From: Rhodococcus sp. NBC_00297
GTDB taxonomy: Bacteria > Actinomycetota > Actinomycetes > Mycobacteriales > Mycobacteriaceae
Assembly: GCF_036173065.1 (NCBI RefSeq)
Contig: NZ_CP108041.1
Span: 4,157,001 to 4,221,000, forward strand
Length of the DNA stretch: 64,000 bases
Direction: 5' to 3'
In this document: positions 1 to 8,722 of the stretch, piece after piece
Layout of the letters: every line of letters starts with the position of its first letter
How positions within the stretch are numbered: position 1 is the first letter of the stretch
The notes under the pieces: model-generated
Databases searched by the model: none
What the model saw: only the letters and a program-made list of their open reading frames with translations
Told to the model about the DNA's origin: nothing
Made by a program: the position numbers and the translations under genes

Positions 1-110
1 TCGAACGGCAGGTCGCCCGCACCGAGGACCAGGTCGACGTCGAACGGGAGTGTGCGGGCGTTCCACAGGCCTTCGACCACCTCGTCGGACACGGTCAGCA
101 CAGTCACCAC
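1..110 (-). CDS. Metallophosphoesterase family protein, N-terminal fragment
   Basis: The first ~36 codons of a minus-strand gene that runs off the left edge. Reading inward from a GTG pair at 105-110 the peptide has a short hydrophobic strand (VLTVSDEV) followed by DVDLVLGAGDLP. This SDEV...D-LVLG-GDLP pattern resembles the start of calcineurin-like phosphoesterases, in which an aspartate of the GDxx loop binds metal; that assignment is from family memory on a very short piece. No strong ribosome binding site is visible and the exact start is uncertain. It is divergent from the SUFU-domain gene, so the ~85 bp between them should hold both promoters. Confidence 0.5.
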   Translation of the reverse strand, partial: MVTVLTVSDEVVEGLWNARTLPFDVDLVLGAGDLPF

Positions 111-194
111 ACGCAGGACCGTACCGGCACGCCGGTCCCGTCGGAGCCGGTACGGACGTCGTGGGGTTGGATGGACGGTGTGAGTGGGAGCGAC

Positions 195-785
195 GTGACA
201 GCGCAGGTGCGAACCCATCTGCAGACGGTGCTCGGTCAGGACGACCCGTCCAGCGCGTCCGTGACCTTCCTGGGCCTCGAGCCGCTGGAGGTGTTGCTGT
301 TCGCTGCCGACGTCGAGGGAGTCGTGCGGTTCACCACTCTCGGGTGCTCGCGGCATCCGATGGCCGACCCGTCCGACATGGTCACCGACTCGCAGCGAGG
401 CCCGCGCGCCGAGCTGATCCTGGCCCTGCGCGGAGTCGACGAGTCCGTCGCCGAGGTCTGGCGCACGCTCGCCGTCTTCGCCGCGTCGCCCGCGGTGGAG
501 GGCATCGTGCTGGTGCCCGACGCCCTGCTGGACGCCGGCGAGCCTCTCTGGCCCGGCGCTCCGTTCACGGCGGTGCTGTTGACGGCCGAGTCCGGAGTGG
601 CCGACCTCGAGCTGCCCGAACCGTACGATCCGGTGCGGTTCCTGCGGGCAGTCCCGATCACCGGCACCGAGGCCGCGTGGGTGCGCCTGCGCGGAGCCGA
701 TGCGTTGCGCGACGCGTGGACCGAGGCGGGCATCGACATCGCCGACCCGCGGCGCTCGGCGGCGTCGCTGCGCCCGCCCACCTGA
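195..785 (+). CDS. Suppressor of fused (SUFU) domain protein
   Basis: A 196-residue cytoplasmic protein without signal peptide or membrane segment. The order of elements (VTFLGLEPLEVLLF, a VVRFTTLGCSRHPM turn, ELILALRG, and PYDPVRFLRAVPIT near the C-terminus) resembles bacterial SUFU-domain proteins. Their biochemical function is unknown; some relatives serve as immunity or scaffold modules, but no toxin is adjacent here. I place the start at GTG 195 because GGGAG lies just upstream (186-190). An in-frame ATG at 171 would add eight residues and has poorer spacing. It stands 28 bp before the PHP gene on the same strand and is probably cotranscribed with it. Confidence 0.72.
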   Translation: MTAQVRTHLQTVLGQDDPSSASVTFLGLEPLEVLLFAADVEGVVRFTTLGCSRHPMADPSDMVTDSQRGPRAELILALRGVDESVAEVWRTLAVFAASPAVEGIVLVPDALLDAGEPLWPGAPFTAVLLTAESGVADLELPEPYDPVRFLRAVPITGTEAAWVRLRGADALRDAWTEAGIDIADPRRSAASLRPPT

Positions 786-813
786 GCGCTCGCGCACCTG
801 ACAGACTGGGCGC

Positions 814-1692
814 GTGCTGATCGATCTCCACACCCATTCCACGTCGTCGGACGGAACCGAGACGCCCACCGAGCTGATCGCCACGGCGACCGCCGCGGGC
901 CTCGACGTGATCGCGTTGACCGACCACGACACCACGCTCGGCTGGGACGAGGCCGTGGCCGCGGTGACCGCGACGCCCGGTGCGCCCACCCTGGTCCGTG
1001 GCATGGAGATGTCGTGCCAGGGCCGCGGAGCCGACGGTGACCCGGTGACGGTGCATCTGCTCGCGTACCTCTTCGACCCCGGGCACGTCGCCTTCGCCGA
1101 GGAGCGCAGCCGGTTGCGTGGGGAGCGGGAAGTGCGTCTGCGCAGCATGATCGACCGTATGGCGGCCGACGGCTACGACGTCGACGCCGACACCATCCTC
1201 GCCGCGGCAGGTCCGTCGGCGGGCCGCCCGCACCTCGCCCGTGCACTCGTCGCGGCCGGAGTCGTCGAGACCGTGAACGACGCGTTCACCGACCTGCTGC
1301 GGACCGGTGGGACGTACTACGTCGAGAAGGCGGACACCCCACTCGACCTCGCCGTCGAGTTGATCGCCGACGCCGGGGGAGTGCCCGTCATCGCCCACGC
1401 CCGCGCGCGCACGCGAGGTCGACTCCTGCACACCGACCACATTCTCGAGCTCGCCGCCGGTGGGCGACTCGGCGGACTCGAGGTCGATCACCCCGACCAC
1501 AGCCCCGAGGACGCGGACGTCCTGCGCGACATCGCGCGCGAGCACGATCTCGTCGTGACCGGATCCTCCGATTACCACGGCACCAACAAGACGACGCCGA
1601 TCGCGGCCCGCACCACCGCCGAGGACCAGTTCGACGCGTTGGTGAGCCGGGCGACGGGCGTGCCGCTCGTCGTACCCGGAGGCCGCCGGTGA
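814..1692 (+). CDS. PHP domain phosphoesterase
   Basis: A 292-residue protein of the polymerase-and-histidinol-phosphatase (PHP) superfamily. The metal-binding HxH motif is at residues 6-8 (DLHTH), TDHD lies at 36-39, an AHARAR segment near 194 and SDYHG near 254 supply further ligands. The length fits the bacterial group that includes RNase AM/YciV and 3',5'-nucleoside bisphosphate phosphatases, so hydrolysis of a nucleotide or short-RNA phosphoester in the cytoplasm is the likely activity; the exact substrate cannot be read from sequence. Start is GTG 814. The stop overlaps the start of the small membrane protein gene by four bases (GTGA), implying translational coupling. Confidence 0.82.
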   Translation: MLIDLHTHSTSSDGTETPTELIATATAAGLDVIALTDHDTTLGWDEAVAAVTATPGAPTLVRGMEMSCQGRGADGDPVTVHLLAYLFDPGHVAFAEERSRLRGEREVRLRSMIDRMAADGYDVDADTILAAAGPSAGRPHLARALVAAGVVETVNDAFTDLLRTGGTYYVEKADTPLDLAVELIADAGGVPVIAHARARTRGRLLHTDHILELAAGGRLGGLEVDHPDHSPEDADVLRDIAREHDLVVTGSSDYHGTNKTTPIAARTTAEDQFDALVSRATGVPLVVPGGRR

Positions 1693-1946
1693 AGGCGCTC
1701 AGCGGATCGATCACCGCGGGTCTCGTCGTCCTCACGGCGCTCGTCATCGCCGCCGCCGTCGTCGGAGGTGATCGGGGATTCCCCGGCCCCGGCACCGCGT
1801 CCATCGCGTGGCACGTCGCCGCCGTCGTCGCGGCGCTCCTGCTCCAGCGGATCGCCGACCATCGCTCGCGTGGGGTGTCGTTCCTCGGCTCACTGGGCGT
1901 GCTGGTGGTCGCGGGAGCCCTGCTGTGGACGCAATGGTGGGGCTGA
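1689..1946 (+). CDS. Small integral membrane protein, unknown function
   Basis: An 85-residue protein with three hydrophobic segments (about residues 8-27, 38-51 and 64-80) separated by short polar loops, the second including DHRSRG. It starts at a GTG that overlaps the PHP gene stop by four bases, so it is almost certainly translated in the same operon. I recognise no family beyond small actinobacterial membrane proteins. Coupling to a PHP phosphoesterase is the only functional clue. Confidence 0.65.
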   Translation: MKALSGSITAGLVVLTALVIAAAVVGGDRGFPGPGTASIAWHVAAVVAALLLQRIADHRSRGVSFLGSLGVLVVAGALLWTQWWG

Positions 1947-2207
1947 CGAGACAAGGGTGAGGCTGACCGGCACCTGTTTGCTCCCGAGGAACCGGCGGTG
2001 GCACACTGGCTCCACTCGCGATCACCGCCACCCCGTGGTGATCGACCCCGGTCACCGCTCGTCGGTGGCGCGCGAAGTCGGCTCACCCGCCGCGCACGCA
2101 TCGAGATGTCGCCTGCCCTCGGTTCTCATCCCCCGGGCGCGCATCTCGACTTCCCCTCACGCCTGTGATCCGCACCCTCCGTGCGGACGATGAAGGAGCG
2201 CCCCCCA
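1947..2207. other. Intergenic region upstream of malic enzyme
   Basis: About 260 bp without a convincing gene. It contains an 8-bp inverted repeat, CGATCACC at 2019-2026 and GGTGATCG at 2037-2044, with a 10-base spacer, which could be an operator or a leader hairpin. An AAGGAG ribosome binding site for malic enzyme lies at 2193-2198. I see no clear sigma-70 promoter. Confidence 0.4.
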
Positions 2208-3425
2208 GTGACCGCCGCAACAGATCCGACCGAACACCCGACCGGCCTCCGGCCTGCCCGCGAAGATCTCACGACCATCACGGACGACGAGATCTTCCTC
2301 AGCCACGTGGGCGGCAAGCTGTCCGTCGAGCTCACCGCGCCGCTCGAGACCAAGCGCGACCTCTCCATCGCGTACACCCCCGGGGTGGCCAAGGTGAGCA
2401 GTGCGATCGCCGCCGATCAGGAGCTGGTGAACAAGTACACCTGGACCGAGCGACTCGTGGTGGTGGTCAGCGACGGCTCCGCGGTATTGGGTCTGGGCGA
2501 CATCGGCCCGCGCGCCTCGCTGCCCGTCATGGAGGGCAAGGCGGCACTGTTCAAGAAGTTCGCCGGCCTCAACTCGATTCCGCTCGTGCTCGACACCAAC
2601 GACGTCGACGAGATCGTCGAGACGCTGATCCGCCTGCGGCCCAGCTTCGGAGCCGTGAACCTCGAGGACATCTCGGCACCCCGGTGCTTCGAGATCGAGA
2701 AGCGCGTCGTCGAGGCACTCGACTGCCCGGTCATGCACGACGACCAGCACGGTACGGCCATTGTCGTCCTGGCTGCGCTGAAAGGCGCTGTGGCAGTGCA
2801 GAAGCGCGAGCTCGCTGGTCTGCGTGTCGTCATCTCCGGTGCGGGAGCCGCGGGCGTCGCGTGCGCGAACATCCTGCTCGCCGCGGGCATCTCGGACGTG
2901 GTGGTGCTCGACTCGAAGGGCATCGTCGGTGCGGATCGCGCCGACCTCAATCCCGTGAAGGTCGACCTCGCTTCGCGTACCAACCCGCGCGGCCTCTCCG
3001 GGACGGCTGCCGACGCCCTGACCGATGCGGACGTGTTCCTCGGGGTCTCCGCGGGGAAGATCGGGCACGAACTCATCGCCTCGATGGCAGACGACAGCAT
3101 CGTCTTCGCCCTCTCCAACCCGAACCCGGAGATCCATCCGGAGGACGCGAAGAAGTACGCCGGCATCGTCGCCACCGGACGCAGCGACTTCGCCAATCAG
3201 ATCAACAACGTGCTCGCGTTCCCCGGTGTGTTCCGCGGTGCTCTCGATGCGGGCGCGCGGCGCATCACCGAGAACATGAAGCTCGCCGCCGCGGACGCGA
3301 TCCTGTCCGTGGTCGGCGACGATCTGAGCGTCGACATGATCGTGCCCAGCCCACTCGACCCGCGGGTCGCTCCGGCCGTCGCGGCGGCAGTGGCCGCGGC
3401 TGCGAAGGCGGACGGCGTCGCCTGA
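2208..3425 (+). CDS. NAD(P)-dependent malic enzyme (short bacterial form)
   Basis: A 405-residue malic enzyme that oxidatively decarboxylates malate to pyruvate and CO2, linking the TCA cycle to pyruvate. Visible family features are the catalytic tyrosine region AYTPGVA (near residue 55), the MEGKAALFKKFAG lysine region (near 110), MHDDQHGTA (near 176) and a Rossmann dinucleotide loop GAGAAG (near 210). The length matches the single-domain bacterial enzyme rather than the ~760-residue MaeB fusion with a phosphotransacetylase domain. GTG 2208 is chosen because AAGGAG precedes it by nine bases; an upstream in-frame GTG at 2181 lacks a site. NAD versus NADP preference is not decided. Confidence 0.88.
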   Translation: MTAATDPTEHPTGLRPAREDLTTITDDEIFLSHVGGKLSVELTAPLETKRDLSIAYTPGVAKVSSAIAADQELVNKYTWTERLVVVVSDGSAVLGLGDIGPRASLPVMEGKAALFKKFAGLNSIPLVLDTNDVDEIVETLIRLRPSFGAVNLEDISAPRCFEIEKRVVEALDCPVMHDDQHGTAIVVLAALKGAVAVQKRELAGLRVVISGAGAAGVACANILLAAGISDVVVLDSKGIVGADRADLNPVKVDLASRTNPRGLSGTAADALTDADVFLGVSAGKIGHELIASMADDSIVFALSNPNPEIHPEDAKKYAGIVATGRSDFANQINNVLAFPGVFRGALDAGARRITENMKLAAADAILSVVGDDLSVDMIVPSPLDPRVAPAVAAAVAAAAKADGVA

Positions 3426-3431
3426 GAGGTC

Positions 3432-4112
3432 TCAGAGACGGGGCGCGCGGCGCAGCCGCCCCGTCCCGGGCGCCGAGACCCACACGGCGAGGGCCAGCAG
3501 GCCGTCCGCCACGAGAGCCAGCACGGCCACCAGGATCGCGCCGACCACCACTCGGTCGTAGCTGTAGAGCGCCAGACCGTCGAAGATGTACCGCCCGAAG
3601 CCGCCCAGGTTGACGAAGGCGGCGACGGTGGCGGTGGCGATGACCTGCAGGGTGGCGTTGCGGATGCCCCCGAGCAGCAGCGGCAGCGCGTTGGGAATCT
3701 CCACCCGCAGCAGCACCTGGCGTTCGGTCATGCCCATCGCCCGTGCCGCGTCCACGACGGTGGCGTCGACATTGGCCACACCCGCATACGTCCCGGCGAG
3801 GATCGGCGGAATGCCCAGGAGCACGAGGGCGATCAGTGGTGGCACCAGGCCCAGCCCGAGCAGCAGGACGAGGAACGTCAGCACGCCGAGCGTCGGCAGC
3901 GAGCGCAGACTGTTCACCAGGCCGACCAGGGCCACCTCACCGCGGCGCAGGTGCCCGATCAGCAGTCCCAGCGGAACCGCCACGACGACGGAGAACAGCA
4001 CGGCGAGAAAGCTGTACCAGACGTGCTCGGTGAGACGCGTCGCGATGCCGGTGCCGCCGGACCAGTTGGCGCCGTCGAGGATGTAGCCGATCGCGTCGGA
4101 GAAGATGCTCAT
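3432..4112 (-). CDS. Osmolyte (glycine betaine/choline) ABC transporter permease, OpuC-like
   Basis: A 226-residue inner-membrane permease with about five or six helices. The BPD permease EAA-type loop is visible as GMTERQVLLRVEIPNALP in the second half, where it contacts the ATPase. The pattern of a glycine-rich turn (GGFGRYIFDGLA) after the loop is typical of OpuCB/OpuCD subunits. It is the last gene of a four-gene minus-strand operon (binding protein, ATPase, permease, permease) with 4-bp overlaps; its ATG overlaps the stop of the preceding permease. The likely role is uptake of quaternary-amine osmoprotectants. Confidence 0.83.
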   Translation of the reverse strand: MSIFSDAIGYILDGANWSGGTGIATRLTEHVWYSFLAVLFSVVVAVPLGLLIGHLRRGEVALVGLVNSLRSLPTLGVLTFLVLLLGLGLVPPLIALVLLGIPPILAGTYAGVANVDATVVDAARAMGMTERQVLLRVEIPNALPLLLGGIRNATLQVIATATVAAFVNLGGFGRYIFDGLALYSYDRVVVGAILVAVLALVADGLLALAVWVSAPGTGRLRRAPRL

Positions 4113-4786
4113 GCGCGGGCCCCCGTCACTCGTCGCCGGCGCGTCGAGGGCGCACCGGCGCGGGTCCACGGCGTCAACGCACGCCCGAGCAGGAACAGCA
4201 GCGCGTCGAAGACCAGGGCCAACACGACGATCGCGATGATGCCCGCCAGGATCTGGTCGGGGTAGTCGCGCTGGTAGCCCTGGGTGAAGAGCTGTCCGAG
4301 ACCACCGATGCCGATGACCGACCCGACCGACACCATCGAGATGTTGGTGACCGCGACGACGCGGACGTTCGCGACGAGCACGGGAAGTGCCAGCGGCAGT
4401 TCGACGGTCGCGGCGCGGCGGAACCGTCCGAAGCCGACCGCGGTGGCCGCGTCGACGACGGCGGGGGACACCGAGTCGAGTGCCTCGGGCACTGCGCGGA
4501 CGAGCAGCGCCGTGGAGTACACCGTGAGCGCGATGACCACGTTCAACGGATCGAGGACACGCAGTCCCGCGATGAGCGGGATGGTGACGAACAGTGCGAG
4601 CGAGGGGATCGTGAACGCGACGCTCGCCACCACCAGGGTCAGGCGCCGCAGCCAGCCCACCGTGCGCACGGCCGCGCCCACGGGCACCGCGACGACCAGT
4701 CCGACGAGCAGCGGCACCAGCGACAGGTACAGGTGGGTCCGCGTCAGCTCGAGGACGATGTCGATGTTGTCGATCAGCCAGCGCAT
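4109..4786 (-). CDS. Osmolyte (glycine betaine/choline) ABC transporter permease, OpuC-like, second subunit
   Basis: A 225-residue permease paralogous to its downstream neighbour, with multiple hydrophobic helices, an EAA-type loop at GFGRFRRAATVELPLALP, and the sequence GSVIGIGGLGQLFTQG typical of OpuC/YehW-like permeases. Together the two permeases would form the heterodimeric membrane channel. Its ATG lies in a TGATG overlap with the ATPase stop and its stop overlaps the next permease start (ATGA), which indicates tight coupling. The Arg-rich C-terminus (STRRRRVTGARA) is cytoplasmic by the positive-inside rule. Confidence 0.83.
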   Translation of the reverse strand: MRWLIDNIDIVLELTRTHLYLSLVPLLVGLVVAVPVGAAVRTVGWLRRLTLVVASVAFTIPSLALFVTIPLIAGLRVLDPLNVVIALTVYSTALLVRAVPEALDSVSPAVVDAATAVGFGRFRRAATVELPLALPVLVANVRVVAVTNISMVSVGSVIGIGGLGQLFTQGYQRDYPDQILAGIIAIVVLALVFDALLFLLGRALTPWTRAGAPSTRRRRVTGARA

Positions 4787-5922
4787 CAGGGCTTCTCGAA
4801 GTACTGGCGGCCGCGCTCGCGGTCCTCGGCTCGACGCTGGTCCGCCAGCAACGCCACCACCTCGGTGGCGTCGATACCGCCGAGGACGGCGCCGTTCGCG
4901 TCGACCGCCACGCCGACGCCGGACGGCGACGAGATGGCCGCGTCCAGCGCCTGTCGCAGATCGCCCGACGGCGGGTACAGCGAACCGCCCGCGGAGGTGC
5001 TGTCCGCGATGCTCGCGCCGGATTTGAGCGCCTCGAGGCCGGTGACGTCCATCCAGCCTCGCGGACGGCCCTCGGCGGAGACGACGAGAAGCCACTGGCC
5101 CTGGTCGAGACGGATCGACGCCGCGTCCTGTTCCGACGCCGTCGTGATGGGATGCAGGGACACCCCGTCACCGTGGCGGAACGACAGTCCACGGTAGCCG
5201 CGGTCCCGACCGACGAAGGACGCGACGAAGTCGGTCGCGGGAGCCGACAGCACCACGTCCGGGGTGTCGTACTGCTGCAACGTTCCGCCGGTGCCGAACA
5301 CGGCGATGCGATCGCCGAGTTTGATGGCCTCGTCGATGTCGTGCGTGACGAAGACGATGGTCTTCTTCAGATCGGCCTGCAGCCTGAGCATCTCGGTCTG
5401 CAGGTCTTCGCGCACCACCGGATCGACGGCGCTGAACGGCTCGTCCATCAGCAGGATCGGAGGATCTGCCGCCAGGGCACGCGCGACCCCGACGCGCTGC
5501 TGCTGGCCGCCCGACAGCTGAGCGGGGTACCGGGTGGCCAGCGACAGATCGAGGCCGACGCGCTCGAGGACCTCCATCGCGTCGCGACGGGCCTCCTTGC
5601 GTGAACGACCCGTCAGCACCGGAACGGTGGCGACGTTGTCGACGACGGTGCGGTGAGGCAGCAGGCCGGCGCTCTGGATGACGTAACCGATGCCCAGACG
5701 AAGCTTGACGGCGTCGACGGTCGAGATGTCTCGACCATCGACGCTGATCGTGCCCGACGTGGGCTCGATCATCCGGTTGATCATCCGCATCGAGGTCGTC
5801 TTGCCGCAGCCCGACGGGCCGACGAAGACGGTGAACGACCGGTCCTCGATCCGGAGATCGAGAGAGTCGACCGCGAGCGTTCCGTCCGGGTACTGCTTGG
5901 TGACTCCCTCGAACGAGATCAC
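4786..5922 (-). CDS. Osmolyte ABC transporter ATP-binding protein with C-terminal CBS-type region
   Basis: A 378-residue ATPase of the OpuCA/ProV type. Walker A (GPSGCGKT) is at residues 35-42, the ABC signature LSGGQQQR near 136, Walker B ILLMDEP near 158, and the H-loop in FVTHDIDEA near 190. Residues ~255-370 form a second module with GWMDVTGLEAL and VLGGIDATEVVALL, the pattern of CBS domains that sense ionic strength or nucleotides in OpuA-type importers. The start is GTG 5922, overlapping the binding-protein stop by four bases. It energises uptake through the two downstream permeases. Confidence 0.88.
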   Translation of the reverse strand: MISFEGVTKQYPDGTLAVDSLDLRIEDRSFTVFVGPSGCGKTTSMRMINRMIEPTSGTISVDGRDISTVDAVKLRLGIGYVIQSAGLLPHRTVVDNVATVPVLTGRSRKEARRDAMEVLERVGLDLSLATRYPAQLSGGQQQRVGVARALAADPPILLMDEPFSAVDPVVREDLQTEMLRLQADLKKTIVFVTHDIDEAIKLGDRIAVFGTGGTLQQYDTPDVVLSAPATDFVASFVGRDRGYRGLSFRHGDGVSLHPITTASEQDAASIRLDQGQWLLVVSAEGRPRGWMDVTGLEALKSGASIADSTSAGGSLYPPSGDLRQALDAAISSPSGVGVAVDANGAVLGGIDATEVVALLADQRRAEDRERGRQYFEKP

Positions 5923-6890
5923 GAGACCGGCTTGTCCAGACCCTGCTCGACGACCCAGGCGTTCGCGGCGGCGGCGGGCTCGGTCTTCGCGTCGCCCGAC
6001 ACCTCCTGGTTCAGCGCCAGCAACTCGACCGTCGTGAGCTTGGCCGACACGGCGTCCAGGACGGCGGTGAGCTTGTCCGACTTCTTCGACGAGTTGTAGA
6101 CCGGGACCACGTTCTGCGCCGGGAAGTTGTTGTCCGGGTCGCCCAGTGCCACGAAGTCGTTCTCGACGATCGCGGGCGTGGTGGTGAACAGGTTCGCCGC
6201 GGTGATGTCCCCCGCAGCGAGGGCGGCCACGGTGGCAGGGCCGCCGCCGTCGGAGATCGGGACGAAGTTGGCGGCCGGGATGTCGACGCCGTACTTGTCG
6301 CGCAGGCCGGGCAGGCCGACGGGACGCTCGGCGAACTCGGGCGGCCCACCGAACTTGACCTCACCCGCGTACGGCGCGAGATCGGCGATGTTGGTCAGGT
6401 TCCAGCGCGTCGCGGTGTCCCGCGTGACGACGACGGCGTCCTTGTCCTCGCCGGGGGCCGGCGTGGATGCCAGGAGATCGTCGCTCAGTGCCGCCGTGAG
6501 GGCGGTGTTCACCTCGTCGGGCGCCGTGGCCGTGGCCTCGGGGTCCAAGTACAGCAACAGGTTTCCGGTGTAGTCCGGGATGAGGTCGATGGAGCCGTCG
6601 CGCACGGCCGGGATGTAGGCCTCACGGCTGCCGATGGACAGGCGTGTGCTGGCGTCGAAACCGTTGGCCTTCAACGCGTCGGCGTAGATGTTGGCGATGA
6701 TCTCGGACTCGGTGAAATTCGCGGAACCGACGACGATGGTGTTCGGATCGCCTCCGCTACCACCCTCACCGCCGCTGCTCAGTGGATCGGAGTCGCCGCC
6801 GCAGGCGGACAGGGTGAGTGCTGCAGCGGCCACCAGAGCGGTGGCGGCGACGCGCACGGAACGTGAGGTGGTGCGACGTGTCGTGTTCAC
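5919..6890 (-). CDS. Glycine betaine/choline-type substrate-binding lipoprotein
   Basis: A 323-residue extracytoplasmic solute-binding protein. The N-terminus has a Tat/Sec-like basic segment (TTRRTTSR), a hydrophobic core and a lipobox ending at Cys30 (LSAC), followed by a Gly/Ser linker. The mature domain reads VGSANFTESEIIANIYADAL and DLIPDYTGNLL, characteristic of the OpuAC family that binds quaternary amines between two lobes. The start is GTG 6890; longer frames upstream are unsupported. It is the first gene of the operon and is divergent from a second, diverged copy of the same fold at 6971, 80 bp away. Confidence 0.86.
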   Translation of the reverse strand: MNTTRRTTSRSVRVAATALVAAAALTLSACGGDSDPLSSGGEGGSGGDPNTIVVGSANFTESEIIANIYADALKANGFDASTRLSIGSREAYIPAVRDGSIDLIPDYTGNLLLYLDPEATATAPDEVNTALTAALSDDLLASTPAPGEDKDAVVVTRDTATRWNLTNIADLAPYAGEVKFGGPPEFAERPVGLPGLRDKYGVDIPAANFVPISDGGGPATVAALAAGDITAANLFTTTPAIVENDFVALGDPDNNFPAQNVVPVYNSSKKSDKLTAVLDAVSAKLTTVELLALNQEVSGDAKTEPAAAANAWVVEQGLDKPVS

Positions 6891-6970
6891 TGTTCGAGTG
6901 TAACGATAGGCCCCGACACCGGCCCGCTTTCGGCGCCGGAACGCCGGTACCGGGTTCGAGAGGATGGTCG

Positions 6971-7810
6971 ATGCGGGTCTGCAGGTCGGCCGTCGCGGCG
7001 CTGCTCGCGGCCTCGATGGTGGCCGGGTGTTCGAGTACCGGCGGCCCCGAGGGGACGACGCGCCCGCAGCCGCTGGTGGTCGCCGACACCGGAACTCCGG
7101 TGCAGGCGGTGCTGGCGCACCTGTACGCCGACGCGCTGTCACGCGGGGGAGCGGCCGCTCGGGTGGACACGGTCGACGGTCTCCCCGGCGCGCTCGCCGG
7201 CCTCGACGACGCCTCGGTCGCGCTCGTCCCCGGCTTCACCGGATCGTTTCTGGCGCAACTGGATCCGTCGTCCCCCGCGCGGGCGCCCGAGGACGTCTAC
7301 GCCGATCTGGCGCGTGCACTGCCGGAGTGGCTGGCGGTCACCGACCAGGGTCTCGCCGAGAACGGGCCGACGGTGTCCGTCACCGCGGCCGCGGGATCGG
7401 CTCTCCCCGAAGCCACTTTGTCGGCTCTGTCTCCGCAGTGTTCCCGCCTCTCCGCCGCCGTCGACCCGGCCGTCGATGCGTCCGCGGTGACACGGGCCCT
7501 CTCCGAGAGTTACGACTGTGCGTTCGCCCCTGCCGGCCCCACCGAGGTGACGATCGTCCGGGCCACGGACCGGGTCGCCGTGGTCGATGCGACCGCCGTG
7601 GTGCTGGCCGACGATCGAGACGGCCTCACCGCCGACGTCCTCGTCCCCCTCGTCCGCAAGGGCTCCGTGGACGAGACGCTGGACCGTCCGCTGCAGATCA
7701 TCGCCGGCGAACTCACCACCGCGGATCTCGCGGAGATGGTCGACCGTGTCCGCGGCGGCGAGGATCCGGGCGCGGTCGCCGCGAGTTGGCTAGGGACGCA
7801 GTCGTTCTGA
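6971..7810 (+). CDS. Diverged OpuAC-like lipoprotein, possible accessory binding protein
   Basis: A 279-residue lipoprotein with signal peptide and lipobox VAGC (Cys20). Its mature part keeps the layout of the neighbouring binding protein: an AVLAHLYADAL helix matches NIYADAL, and LVPGFTGSFLAQLDP matches LIPDYTGNLLLYLDP, but the aspartate and tyrosine of that binding-loop motif are replaced by Gly and Phe. It is about 45 residues shorter. This suggests an ancient duplication whose ligand specificity changed or was lost. It is transcribed away from the importer operon from a shared 80-bp region and its 3' end overlaps the convergent esterase gene by 21 bp. Function is inferred only from the resemblance. 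Confidence 0.7.
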   Translation: MRVCRSAVAALLAASMVAGCSSTGGPEGTTRPQPLVVADTGTPVQAVLAHLYADALSRGGAAARVDTVDGLPGALAGLDDASVALVPGFTGSFLAQLDPSSPARAPEDVYADLARALPEWLAVTDQGLAENGPTVSVTAAAGSALPEATLSALSPQCSRLSAAVDPAVDASAVTRALSESYDCAFAPAGPTEVTIVRATDRVAVVDATAVVLADDRDGLTADVLVPLVRKGSVDETLDRPLQIIAGELTTADLAEMVDRVRGGEDPGAVAASWLGTQSF

Positions 7811-8701
7811 GTGGGCGGTCGCGTCGCGGACGAAGGCGCCGATCTCCCGGACCGCTGTCGCCGCCTCGGCCAGCAGGGTGGCCTGCAGGTGGGCGACGTG
7901 CCACAGATCCGTGAGTTCGGTGCACCGCACCGAGACACCGGCCTCGGTCAATGCGTCGACGAAGCGAAGGATCTGGGGCCGCAGGATCTCGTCGGCGGAG
8001 TACTGGATCAACGTCGAGGGGAAGCCGGTCAACGTGCCACGCACGGGGGCGTAGCGCGGATCGGTCGGGTCGCCGTCGCCCAGATACTGCCGCGCCGAGT
8101 TCCGCAACCAGCGAGCGTCGAGCAGGAAGTCGCGCGGCGCCGGGAAGTCCTGGTCCGCCGGATCGGCCCACGGGGAGATCATCGCGACGCACGACGGTGG
8201 TGTGCCACGGTCGACGAGCGCCTGTGTCGTCGCCGCGGCCAGACCGCCGCCGGCCGAATCGCCGACCACGGCAATGTGATCGGCCGCGACACCGTCGGCG
8301 ACCAGCCCGTCGAACACGGCCAGTGCGTCCTCGAGCGCGGCCGGGCAGGGGTGCTCCGGAGCCAGACGGTAGTGCGCCGCCACCACGACGGCGCCACTGT
8401 CGCGGGCGAGCGACGACGTGACGACGCGGTGCGTCAGCGGCGACCCCAGCGTGTACGCGCCACCGTGCAGATACAGCACGGCGGTGCGGCGGACGGTGGC
8501 ACCGACGGTGACCCGTTCTACCGGGACACCGCCCACGGTCTCGCTGCGGATCACCGTGCCCTCCGGCAGCGGTAGCGACCGGGCCGCGACCTCGAGCAGT
8601 GTGCGCTGCACCGGAACCGGGAGGCGCGGGTTCAGAATCACCCGGAACACGGGTTTCAGAACTCGCGACACCACGGGCAACGGCAGAGTCATCGGTCGCA
8701 T
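7790..8701 (-). CDS. Alpha/beta hydrolase, HSL-type carboxylesterase
   Basis: A 303-residue esterase of the hormone-sensitive lipase family. The oxyanion motif HGGA is at residues 79-82, the nucleophile Ser149 in GDSAGG, and the remaining triad members are probably Asp237 (SADE) and His268 (LWHVAH). No signal peptide is present, so it acts in the cytoplasm on short acyl esters. It follows the SDR and Baeyer-Villiger monooxygenase genes on the minus strand with a 21-bp gap and would hydrolyse the ester that the monooxygenase makes. Its end overlaps the convergent lipoprotein gene. Confidence 0.86.
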   Translation of the reverse strand: MRPMTLPLPVVSRVLKPVFRVILNPRLPVPVQRTLLEVAARSLPLPEGTVIRSETVGGVPVERVTVGATVRRTAVLYLHGGAYTLGSPLTHRVVTSSLARDSGAVVVAAHYRLAPEHPCPAALEDALAVFDGLVADGVAADHIAVVGDSAGGGLAAATTQALVDRGTPPSCVAMISPWADPADQDFPAPRDFLLDARWLRNSARQYLGDGDPTDPRYAPVRGTLTGFPSTLIQYSADEILRPQILRFVDALTEAGVSVRCTELTDLWHVAHLQATLLAEAATAVREIGAFVRDATAHSERLRP

Positions 8702-8722
8702 CGCCCGAACCTACCGTCAGCC

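Noticed and set aside
50..820. A 256-codon frame overlapping the SUFU gene.
   Set aside because: Arg/Ala-rich shadow frame without motif; the SUFU frame is clearly coding.
2019..2044. Inverted repeat upstream of malic enzyme as a terminator.
   Set aside because: It is ~70 bp past the previous stop with a 10-base loop and only 8-bp arms; the evidence does not separate a terminator from an operator or chance.
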